Of a stretch of DNA of 64,000 bases, positions 1 through 11,460 are shown in pieces. This DNA is from Closterium sp. NIES-65 (Eukaryota > Streptophyta > Zygnematophyceae > Desmidiales > Closteriaceae): NCBI GenBank assembly GCA_948144175.1, contig CANXME010000870.1, forward strand, positions 1 through 64,000, written 5' to 3'. The position numbers and the translations under genes were made by a program. The notes beneath the pieces are model-generated. The model was not told the origin of the DNA and did no database searches. It was given only the letters and a program-made list of their open reading frames with translations. Positions within the stretch are counted from its first letter, which is position 1. The number at the start of each line of letters is the position of its first letter.

Positions 1-2063
1 ATCTGAGTGCGGAGGGATCTGAGTGCGGAGGGATCTGAGTGCGGAGGGATCTGAGTGCAGAGGGATCTGAGTGCGGAGGGATCTGAGTGCGGAGGGATCT
101 GAGTGCAGAGGGATCTGAGTGCGGAGGGGTCTGAGTGCGGAGGGATCTGAGTGCGGAGGGATCTGAGTGCGGAGGGATCTGAGTGCGGAGGGATCTGAGT
201 GCGGAGGGATCTGAAGTGCGGAGGGATCTGAGTGCGGAGGGATCTGAGTGCGGAGGGATCTGAGTGCGGAGGGATCTGAGTGCGGAGGGATCTGAGTGCA
301 GAGGGATCTGAGTGCAGAGGGATCTGAGTGCGGAGGGATGAGTGCAGAGTGATCTGAGTGCGGAGGGATCTGAGTGCGGAGGGATCTGAGTGCAGAGGGA
401 TCTGAGTGCGGAGGATCTGAGTGCGGAGGGATCTGAGTGCGGGAGGGATCTGAGTGCGGAGGGATCTGAGTGCGGAGGATCTGAGTGCAGAGGGATCTGA
501 GTGCAGAGGGATCTGAGTGCGGAGGGATCTGAGTGCGGAGGGATCTGAGTGCAGAGGGATCTGAGTGCGGAGGATCTGAGTGCGGAGGGATCTGAGTGCG
601 GAGGGATCTGAGTGCAGAGGGATCTGAGTGCGGAGGGATCTGAGTGCGGAGGAAATCTGAAGTGCGGAGGGATCTGAGTGCGGAGAGGGATCTGAGTGCG
701 GAGGGATCTGAGTGCGGAGGGATCTGAGTGCGGAGGATCTGAGTGCAGAGGGATCTGAGTGCGGGGGATCTGAGTGCAGAGGGATCTGAGTGCGGAGGGA
801 TCTGAGTGCAGAGGATCTGAGTGCGGAGGGATCTGAGTGCGGAGGGATCTGAGTGCAGAGGAATCTGAGTGCGGAGGATCTGAGTGCAGAGGGATCTGAG
901 TGCGGAGGGATCTGAGTGCGAGGGATCTGAGTGCGGAGGGATCTGAGTGCAGAGGGATCTGAGTGCGGAGGGATCTGAGTGCAGAGGATCTGAGTGCGGA
1001 GGGATCTGAGTGCGGAGGGATCTGAGTGCGGAGGGATCTGAGTGCGGAGGGAATCTGAGTGCGGAGGGATCTGAGTGCGGAGGGATTGAGTGCGGAGGAT
1101 CTGAGTGCAGAGGGATCTGAGTGCAGAGGGATCTGAGTGCGGAGGGATCTGAGTGCGGAGGGATCTGAGTGCGGAGGATCTGAGTGCAGAGGGATCTGAG
1201 TGCAGAGGATCTGAGTGCAGAGGGATCTGAGTGCGGAGGGATCTGAGTGCGAGGGATCTGAGTGCGGAGGGATCTGAGTGCGAGGGATCTGAGTGCAGAG
1301 GGATCTGAGTGCAGAGGGATCTGAGTGCGGAGGGATCTGAGTGCGGAGGAATCTGAGTGCGGAGGGATCTGAGTGCGGAGGATCTGAGTGGGAGGGATCT
1401 GAGTGCGGAGGGATCGAGTGCGGAGGGATCTGAGTGCGGAGGGATCTGAGTGCGGAGGGATCTGAGTGCAGAGGGATCTGAGTGCAGAGGGATCTGAGTG
1501 CGGAGGGATCTGAGTGCGGAGGGATCTGAGTGCGGAGGGATCTGAGTGCGGAGGGATCTGAGTGCGGAGGGATCTGAGTGCGGAGGGATCTGAGTGCAGA
1601 GGGATCTGAGTGCGAGGGATCTGAGTGCGGAGGGATCTGAGTGCAGAGGGATCTGAGTGCGGAGGATCTGAGTGCGGAGGGATCTGAGTGCAGAGGGATC
1701 TGAGTGCGGAGGAATCTGAGTGCGGAGGAATCTGAGTGCGGAGGGATCTGAGTGCGAGGGATCTGAGTGCAGAGGGATCTGAGTGCGCGGAGGTGGATCT
1801 GAGTGCGGAGGATCTGAGTGCGGAGGGATCTGAGTGCGGAGGGATCTGAGTGCGAGGGATCTGAGTGCGGAGGGATCTGAGTGCAGAGGGATCTGAGTGC
1901 AGAGGGATCTGAGGGCGGAGGGATCTGAGTGCGGAGGGATCTGAGTGCGGAGGATCTGAGTGGAGGGAATCTGAGTGCAGAGGGATCTGAGTGCAGAGGG
2001 ATCTGAGTGCAGAGGGATCTGAGTGCAGAGGGATCTGAGGTGCGGAGGGATCTGAGTGCGGAG

Positions 2064-2072
2064 GGATCATCT
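2064..2072. other. Unit junction with duplicated ATC
   Basis: The sequence GGGATCATCTGAG carries three extra bases relative to GGGATCTGAG, equivalent to a 3-bp tandem duplication of ATC. It yields one of the three minus-strand stop codons seen in the window and a minus-strand ATG at 2,068-2,070. Nothing else distinguishes the place. Confidence 0.75.
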
Positions 2073-5000
2073 GAGTGCGGAGGGATCTGAGTGCGGAGGG
2101 ATCTGAGTGCGGAGGGATCTGAGTGCGGAGGGATCTGAGTGCGGAGGGATCTGAGTGCGGAGGGATCTGAGTGCAGAGGGATCTGAGTGCGGAGGGATCT
2201 GAGTGCAGAGGGATCTGAGTGCGGAGGGATCTGAGTGCGGAGGGATCTGAGTGCAGAGGGATCTGAGTGCGGAGGGATCTGAGTGCGGAGGGATCTGAGT
2301 GCAGAGGGATCTGAGTGCGGGAGGATCGTGCGAGGAATCTGAGTGCGGAGGGATCTGAGTGCGGAGGGATCTGAGTGCGGAGGGATCTGAGTGCGGAGGG
2401 ATCTGAGTGCGGAGGGATCTGAGGGGAGGGATCTGAGTGCGAGGGATCTGAGTGCAGAGGGATCTGAGTGCGGAGGGATCTGAGTGCGGAGGGATCTGAG
2501 TGCGGAGGGATCTGAGTGCGGAGGGATCTGAGTGCAGAGGGATCTGAGTGCGGAGGGATCTGAGTGGAGGGATCTGAGTGCGGAGGGATCTGAGTGCGGG
2601 GATCTGAGTGCGGAGGGATCTGAGTGCGGAGGGATCTGAGTGCGAGGGATCTGAGTGCGGAGGGATCTGAGTGCAGAGGGATCTGAGTGCGGAGGGATCT
2701 GAGTGCGGAGGGATCTGAGTGCGGAGGATCTGAGTGCGGAGGATCTGAGTGCGGAGGGATCTGAGTGCGGAGGGATCTGAGTGCGGAGGGATCTGAGTGC
2801 GGAGAGGGATCTGAGTGCGGAGGATCTGAGTGCGGAGGGATTCTCTGAGTGCAGAGGGATCTGAGTGAGAGGGATCTGAGTGCGGAGGGATCTGAGTGCG
2901 GAGGATATCTGAGTGCGGAGGGATCTGAGTGCAGAGGGATCTGAGTGCGGAGGGATCTGAGGCGGAGGGATCTGAGTGCAGAGGGATCTGAGTGCGGAGG
3001 GATCTGAGTGCGGAGGGATCTGAGTGCGGAGGAAATCTGAGTGCGGAGGGATCTGAGTGCAGAGGGATCTGAGTGCGGAGGATCTGAGTGCGGAGGGATC
3101 TGAGTGCGGAGATCTGAGTGCGGAGGGATCTGAGTGCGGAGGGATCTGAGTGCGGAGGATCTGAGTGCGGAGGGATCTGAGTGCAGAGGGATCTGAGTGC
3201 GAGGGATCTGAGTGCGGAGGGATCTGAGTGCGGAGGGATCTGAGTGCGGAGGGATCTGAGTGCGGAGGGATCTGAGTGCAGAGGGATCTGAGTGCGGAGG
3301 GATCTGAGTGCGGAGGGATCTGAGTGCGGAGGGATCTGAGTGCAGAGGGATCTGAGTGCGGAGGATCTGAGTGCAGAGGATCTGAGTGCAGAGGGATCTG
3401 AGTGCGGAGGGATCTGAGTGCGGAGGGATCTGAGTGCAGAGGGATCTGAGTGCGGAGGGATCTGAGTGCGGAGGGATCTGAGTGCGGAGGGATCTGAGTG
3501 CAGAGGGATCTGAGTGCAGAGGGATCTGAGTGCGGAGGGATCTGAGTGCGGAGGGATCTGAGTGCGGAGGGATCTGAGTGCGGAGGGATCTGAGTGCGGA
3601 GGGATCTGAGTGCGAGGGATCTGAGTGCGGAGGGATCTGAGTGCGGAGGGATCTGAGTGCGGAGGGATCTGAGTGCAGAGGGATCTGAGTGCGGAGGGAT
3701 CTGAGTGCGGAGGGATCTGAGTGCGAGGGATCTGAGTGCGGAGGGATCTGAGTGCAGAGGGATCTGAGTGCAGAGGGATCTGAGTGCAGAGGATCTGAGT
3801 GCGGAGGGATCTGAGTGCGGAGGGATCTGAGTGCGGAGGGATCTGAGTGCGAGGGATCTGAGTGCGGAGGGATCTGAGTGCGGAGGGATCTGAGTGCGGA
3901 GGGATCTGAGTGCGGAGGGATCTGAGTGCGGAGGAATCTGAGTGCGGAGGGATCTGAGTGCGGAGGGATCTGAGTGCGGAGGGATCTGAGTGCGGAGGGA
4001 TCTGAGTGCGGAGGGATCTGAGTGCGGAGGGATCTGAGTGCAGAGGGATCTGAGTGCGGAGGGATCTGAGTGCAGGGGGATCTGAGTGCGGAGGGATCTG
4101 AGTGCGGAGGGATCTGAGTGCGGAGGATCTGAGTGCGGAGGGATCTGAGTGCGGAGGGATCTGAGTGCGGAGGGATCTGAGAGTGCGGAGGGATCTGAGT
4201 GCGGAGGGATCTGAGTGCGGAGGGATCTGAGTGCAGAGGGATCTGAGTGCGGAGGGATCTGAGTGCAGAGGGATCTGAGTGCGGAGGGATCTGAGTGCGG
4301 AGGGATCTGAGTGCGGAGGGATCTGAGTGCAGAGGGATCTGAGTGCGGAGGGATCTGAGTGCGGAGGGATCTGAGTGCGGAGGGATCTGAGTGCGAGGGA
4401 TCTGAGTGCGGAGGGATCTGAGTGCGGAGGGATCTGAGTGCAGAGGGATCTGAGTGCGGAGGGGTGAGTGCGGAGGGATCTGAGTGCGGAGGGATCTGAG
4501 TGCGGAGGGATCTGAGTGCGGAGGATCTGAGTGCGGAGGGATCTGAGTGCGGAGGGATCTGAGTGCGGAGGGATCTGAGTGCGGAGGGATCTGAGTGCGG
4601 AGGGATCTGAGTGCGGAGGGATCTGAGTGCAGAGGATCTGAGTGCAGAGGATCTGAGTGCGGAGGGATCTGAGTGCGGAGGGATCTGAGTGCGGAGGGAT
4701 CTGAGTGCGGAGGGATCTGAGTGCGGAGGGATCTGAGTGCGGAGGGATCTGAGTGCAGAGGGATCTGAGTGCGGAGGGATCTGAGTGCGGAGGGATCTGA
4801 GTGCGGAGGGATCTGAGTGCGGAGGATCTGAGTGCGGAGGGATCTGAGTGCGGAGGGATCTGAGTGCAGAGGATCTGAGTGCGGAGGGATCTGAGTGCAG
4901 AGGGATCTGAGTGCGGAGGGATCTGAGTGCGGAGGGATCTGAGTGCGGAGGATCTGAGTTGGAGGGATCTGAGTGCGGAGGGATCTGAGTGCAGAGGGAT

Positions 5001-6914
5001 CTGAGTGCGGAGGGATCTGAGTGCGGAGGGATCTGAGTGCGGAGGGATCTGAGTGCGAGGGATCTGAGTGCGGAGGGATCTGAGTGCGAAGGGATCTGAG
5101 TGCGGAGGGATCTGAGTGCGGAGGGATCTGAGTGCGGAGGATCTGAGTGCAGAGGGATCTGAGTGCGGAGGGATCTGAGTGCGGAGGGATCTGAGTGCGG
5201 AGGGATCTGAGTGCAGAGGATCTGAGTGCAGAGGGATCTGAGTGCAGAGGGATCTGAGTGCGGAGGGATCTGAGTGCGGGGATCTGAGTGCGGAGGGATC
5301 TGAGTGCGGAGGGATCTGAGTGCAGAGGGATCTGAGTGCAGAGGGATCTGAGTGCGGAGGGATCTGAGTGCGGAGGGATCTGAGTGCGGAGGGATCTGAG
5401 TGCGGAGGGATCTGAGTGCGGAGGGATCTGAGTGCGGAGGGATCTGAGTGCGGAGGGATCTGAGTGCGGAGGGATCTGAGTGCGGAGGGATCTGAGTGCG
5501 GAGGGATCTGAGTGCGGAGGGATCTGAGTGCGGAGGGATCTGAGTGCGGAGGGATCTGAGTGCGAGGGATCTGAGTGCGGAGGGATCTGAGTGCAGAGGA
5601 TCTGAGTGCGGAGGGATCTGAGTGCAGAGGGATCTGAGTGCGGAGGGATCTGAGTGCGGAGGGATCTGAGTGCAGAGGGATCTGAGTGCGGAGGGATCTG
5701 AGTGCGGAGGGATCTGAGTGCGGAGGGATCTGAGTGCGAGGGATCTGAGTGCGGAGGGATCTGAGTGCGGAGGGATCTGAGTGCAGAGGGATCTGAGGTG
5801 GAGGGATCTGAGTGCAGAGGGATCTGAGTGCGGAGGGATCTGAGTGCAGAGGATCTGAGTGCAGAGGGATCTGAGTGCGGAGGGATCTGAGTGCGGAGGG
5901 ATCTGAGTGCGGAGGGATCTGAGTGCGGAGGGATCTGAGTGCAGAGGGATCTGAGTGCGGAGGGATCTGAGTGCGGAGGGATCTGAGTGCAGAGGGATCT
6001 GAGTGCGGAGGGATCTGAGTGCGGAGGGATCTGAGTGCGGAGGGATCTGAGTGCGGAGGGATCTGAGTGCGAGGGATCTGAGTGCGGAGGGATCTGAGTG
6101 CGGAGGGATCTGAGTGCGGAGGGATCTGAGTGCGGAGGGATCTGAGTGCCGAGGGATCTGAGTGCGGAGGGATCTGAGTGCAGAGGGATCTGAGTGCGGA
6201 GGGATCTGAGTGCAGAGGGATCTGAGTGCGGAGGGATCTGAGTGCGGAGGGATCTGAGTGCGGAGGGATCTGAGTGCGGAGGGATCTGAGTGCGGAGGGA
6301 TCTGAGTGCAGAGGGATCTGAGTGCGGAGGGATCTGAGTGCGGAGGGATCTGAGTGCGGAGGGATCTGAGTGCGGAGGGATCTGAGAGTGCGGAGGGATC
6401 TGAGTGCGGAGGGATCTGAGTGCGAGGGATCTGAGTGAGAGGGATCTGAGTGCGGAGGGATCTGAGTGCAGAGGGATCTGAGTGCGGAGGGATCTGAGTG
6501 CGGAGGGATCTGAGTGCGGAGGGATCTGAGTGCGGAGGGATCTGAGTGCGGAGGGATCTGAGTGCGGAGGGATCTGAGTGCGGAGGGATCTGAGTGCGGA
6601 GGGATCTGAGTGCAGAGGGATCTGAGTGGAGGATCTGAGTGCGGAGGGATCTGAGTGCGGAGGGATCTGAGTGCGGAGGGATCTGAGTGCGGAGGGATCT
6701 GAGTGCGGAGGGATCTGAGTGCAGAGGATCTGAGTGCAGAGGGATCTGAGTGCGGAGGGATCTGAGTGCGGAGGGATCTGAGTGCAGAGGGATCTGAGTG
6801 CAGGGGATCTGAGTGCAGAGGGATCTGAGTGCGGAGGGATCTGAGTGCGGAGGGGGATCTGAGTGCGGAGGGATCTGAGTGCGGAGGGATCTGAGTGCAA
6901 GGATCTGAGTGCGG

Positions 6915-6935
6915 AGGGATCTGTGCGTGATCTGA
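6915..6935. other. Scrambled unit near 6.9 kb
   Basis: After a short GTGCAAGGATC unit (near 6,897) and one normal unit, the sequence reads GGATCTGTGCGTGATCTGAG. It lacks AG and the GGAGGG block is replaced by GTG. It is a compound change unlike the single-G losses that dominate this arm. Confidence 0.65.
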
Positions 6936-9900
6936 GTGCGGAGGGATCTGAGTGCGGAGGGATCTGAGTGCGGAGGGATCTGAGTGCGGAGGGATCTGAG
7001 TGCGGAGGGATCTGAGTGCGGAGGGATCTGAGTGCGGAGGGATCTGAGTGCGGAGGGATCTGAGTGCAGAGGGATCTGAGTGCGGAGGGATCTGAGTGCG
7101 GAGGGATCTGAGTGCGGAGGGATCTGAGTGCGGAGGGATCTGAGTGCGGAGGGATCTGAGTGCGGAGGATCTGAGTGCGGAGGGATCTGAATGTGCAGGG
7201 ATCTGAGTGCGGAGGGATCTGAGTGCGGAGGGATCTGAGTGCGGAGGGATCTGAGTGCGGAGGGATCTGAGTGCAGAGGGATCTGAGTGCAGAGGGATCT
7301 GAGTGCGGAGGGATCTGAGTGCGGAGGGATCTGAGTGCGGAGGGATCTGAGTGCAGAGGGATCTGAGTGCAGAGGAATCTGAGTGCGGAGGGATCTGAGT
7401 GCGGAGGGATCTGAGTGCGGAGGGATCTGAGTGCGGAGGGATCTGAGTGTGCAGAGGGATCTGAGTGCGGAGGGATCTGAGTGCGGAGGGATCTGAGTGC
7501 GGAGGAATCTGAGTGCGGAGGGATCTGAGTGCGGAGGGATCTGAGTGCGGAGGGATCTGAGTGCGGAGGGATCTGAGTGCAGAGGGATCTGAGTGCGGGG
7601 GATCTGAGTGCAGAGGGATCTGAGTGCGGAGGGATCTGAGTGCGGAGGGATCTGAGTGCGGAGGGATCTGAGTGCGGAGGGATCTGAGTGCAGAGGGATC
7701 TGAGTGCGGAGGGATCTGAGTGCGGAGGGATCTGAGTGCGGAGGGATCTGAGTGCGGAGGGATCTGAGTGCGGAGGGATCTGAGTGCGGAGGGATCTGAG
7801 TGCGGAGGGATCTGAGTGCAGAGGGATCTGAGTGCGGAGGATCTGAGTGCGGAGGGATCTGAGTGCGGAGGGATCTGAGTGCGGAGGGATCTGAGTGCGG
7901 AGGGATCTGAGTGCAGAGGGATCTGAGTGCGGAGGGATCTGAGTGCAGAGGGATCTGAGTGCGGAGGGATCTGAGTGCGGAGGGATCTGAGTGCGGAGGG
8001 ATCTGAGTGCAGAGGGATCTGAGTGCAGAGGGATCTGAGTGCGGAGGATCTGAGTGCGGAGGGATCTGAGTGCGGAGGATCTGAGTGCGGAGGGATCTGA
8101 GTGCGGAGGGATCTGAGTGCGGAGGATCTGAGTGCGGAGAGGAATCTGAGTGCAGAGGGATCTGAGTGCGGAGGGATCTGAGTGCGGAGGATCTGAGTGC
8201 GGAGGGATCTGAGTGCGGAGGGATCTGAGTGCGGAGGGATCTGAGTGCGGAGGATCTGAGTGCGGAGGGATCTGAGTGCAGAGGGATCTGAGTGCAGAGG
8301 GATCTGAGTGCAGAGGGATCTGAGTGGCGGGGGATCTGAGTGCAGAGGGATCTGAGTGCGGAGGGATCTGAGTGCGGAGGGATCTGAGTGCGGAGGGATC
8401 TGAGTGCGGAGGATATCTGAGTGCGGAGGGATCTGAGTGCAGAGGGATCTGAGTGCGGAGGGATCTGAGTGCGGAGGGATCTGAGTGCGGAGGGATCTGA
8501 GTGCGGAGGGATCTGAGTGCGGAGGGATCTGAGTGCGGAGGGATCTGAGTGCAGAGGGATCTGAGTGCGGAGGGATCTGAGTGCGGAGGGATCTGAGTGC
8601 GGAGGGATCTGAGTGCGGAGGGATCTGAGTGCGGAGGGATCTGAGTGCAGAGGATCTGAGTGCAGAGGGATCTGAGTGCGGAGGGATCTGAGTGCGGAGG
8701 GATCTGAGTGCGGAGGGATCTGAGTGCGGAGGGATCTGAGTGCGGAGGGATCTGAGTGCAGAGGGATCTGAGTGCGGAGGATCTGAGTGCAGAGGGATCT
8801 GAGTGCGGAGGGATCTGAGTGCGGAGGGATCTGAGTGCGGAGGGATCTGAGTGCGGAGGGATCTGAGTGCGGAGGGATCTGAGTGCAGAGGGATCTGAGT
8901 GCGGAGGGATCTGAGTGCGAGGGATCTGAGTGCGGAGGGATCTGAGTGCGGAGGGATCTGAGTGCGGAGGGATCTGAGTGCGGAGGGATCTGAGTGCAGA
9001 GGGATCTGAGTGCGGAGGGATCTGAGTGCAGAGGGATCTGAGTGCGGAGGGATCTGAGTGCAGAGGGATCTGAGTGCAGAGGGATCTGAGTGCGGAGGGA
9101 TCTGAGTGCGGAGGGATCTGAGTGCAGCGGGATCTGAGTGCAGAGGGATCTGAGTGCGGAGGGATCTGAGTGCAGAGGGATCTGAGTGCGGAGGGATCTG
9201 AGTGCGGAGGATCTGAGTGCGGAGGGATCTGAGTGCGGAGGGATCTGAGTGCGGAGGGATCTGAGTGCGGAGGGATCTGAGTGCGGAGGGATCTGAGTGC
9301 AGAGGATCTGAGTGCGGAGGGATCTGAGTGCGGAGGGATCTGAGTGCGGAGGGATCTGAGTGCGGAGGGATCTGAGTGCGGAGGGATCTGAGTGCGGAGG
9401 GATCTGAGTGCGGAGGGATCTGAGTGCGGAGGGATCTGAGTGCGGAGGGATCTGAGTGCGGAGGGATCTGAGTGCGGAGGGATCTGAGTGCAGAGGGATC
9501 TGAGTGCGGAGGGATCTGAGTGCGGAGGGATCTGAGTGCGGAGGGATCTGAGTGCGGAGGGATCTGAGTGCAGAGGGATCTGAGTGCGGAGGGATCTGAG
9601 TGCGGAGGGATCTGAGTGCAGAGGGATCTGAGTGCGGAGGGATCTGAGTGCGGAGGGATCTGAGTGCGGAGGGATCTGAGTGCGGAGGGATCTGAGTGCA
9701 GAGGGATCTGAGTGGGCGAGGGATCTGAGTGCGGAGGGATCTGAGTGCGGAGGGATCTGAGTGCGGAGGGATCTGAGTGGAGAGGATCTGAGTGCGGAGG
9801 GATCTGAGTGCGGAGGGATCTGAGTGCAGAGGGATCTGAGTGCGGAGGGATCTGAGTGCGGAGGATCTGAGTGCGGAGGGATCTGAGTGCGGAGGGATCT

Positions 9901-11205
9901 GAGTGCGGAGGGATCTGAGTGCGGAGGGATCTGAGTGCGGAGGATCTGAGTGCGGAGGGATCTGAGTGCGAGGATCTGAGTGCGGAGGGATCTGAGTGCG
10001 GAGGGATCTGAGTGCGAGGGATCTGAGTGCAGAGGGATCTGAGTGCGGAGGGATCTGAGTGCAGAGGGATCTGAGTGCAGAGGGATCTGAGTGCGGAGGG
10101 ATCTGAGTGCGGAGGGATCTGAGTGCGGAGGGATCTGAGTGCGGAGGGATCTGAGTGCGGAGGGATCTGAGTGCGGAGGATCTGAGTGCGGAGGGATCTG
10201 AGTGCGGAGGATCTGAGTGCGGAGGGATCTGAGTGCGGAGGGATCTGAGTGCAGAGGGATCTGAGTGCAGAGGGCTGAGTGCGGAGGGATCTGAGTGCGG
10301 AGGGATCTGAGTGCGGAGGGATCTGAGTGCGGAGGGATCTGAGTGCAGGGATCTGAGTGCGGAGGGATCTGAGTGCGGAGGGATCTGAGTGCGGAGGGAT
10401 CTGAGTGCGGAGGGATCTGAGTGCGGAGGGATCTGAGTGCGGAGGGATCTGAGTGCGGAGGGATCTGAGTGCGGAGGATCTGAGTGCGGAGGGATCTGAG
10501 TGCGGAGGATCTGAGTGCGGAGGGATCTGAGTGCGGAGGGATCTGAGTGCGGAGGGATCTGAGTGCGGAGGGATCTGAGTGCGGAGGGATCTGAGTGCAG
10601 AGGGATCTGAGTGCGGAGGGATCTGAGTGCGGAGGGATCTGAGTGCAGAGGGATCTGAGTGCGAGGGATCTGAGTGCGGAGGGATCTGAGTGCGGAGGGA
10701 TCTGAGTGCGGAGGGATCTGAGTGCGGAGGGATCTGAGTGCGGAGGGATCTGAGTGCGGAGGATCTGAGTGCGGAGGGATCTGAGTGCGGAGGGATCTGA
10801 GTGCGGAGGGATCTGAGTGCGGAGGGATCTGAGTGCGGAGGGATCTGAGTGCGGAGGGATCTGAGTGCGGAGGGATCTGAGTGCGGAGGGATCTGAGTGC
10901 GGAGGGATCTGAGTGCGGAGGGATCTGAGTGCGGAGGGATCTGAGTGCAGAGGGATCTGAGTGCGGAGGGATCTGAGTGCGGAGGGATCTGAGTGCGGAG
11001 GGATCTGAGTGCAGAGGGATCTGAGTGCGGAGGGATCTGAGTGCGGAGGGATCTGAGTGCAGAGGGATCTGAGTGCAGAGGATCTGAGTGCGGAGGGATC
11101 TGAGTGCGGAGGGATCTGAGTGCGGAGGGATCTGAGTGCGGAGGGATCTGAGTGCAGAGGGATCTGAGTGCGGAGGGATCTGAGTGCGGAGGGATCTGAG
11201 TGCAG

Positions 11206-11460
11206 AGGGATCTGAGTGCAGAGGGATCTGAGTGCGGAGGGATCTGAGTGCGGAGGGATCTGAGTGCGGAGGGATCTGAGTGCGGAGGGATCTGAGTGCA
11301 GAGGGATCTGAGTGCGGAGGAATCTGAGTGCGGAGGAATCTGAGTGCGGAGGGATCTGAGTGCGGAGGATCTGAGTGCGGAGGGATCTGAGTGCAGAGGA
11401 TCTGAGTGCGGAGGGATCTGAGTGCAGAGGGATCTGAGTGCGGAGGGATCTGAGTGCAGA
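11206..11460 (+). repeat. Marker block with paired GGAGGAATC units, copy at 11.3 kb
   Basis: Two successive units end GGAGGAATC (first changed base 11,321) in the order A GGGG A [two marked units] GGG A G A, with two short units in the right part. The same marked pair with similar flanks occurs near 1,713, 19,685 and 27,215. Single marked units number only around 30 in the window, so four adjacent pairs are unlikely to be chance. Confidence 0.6.
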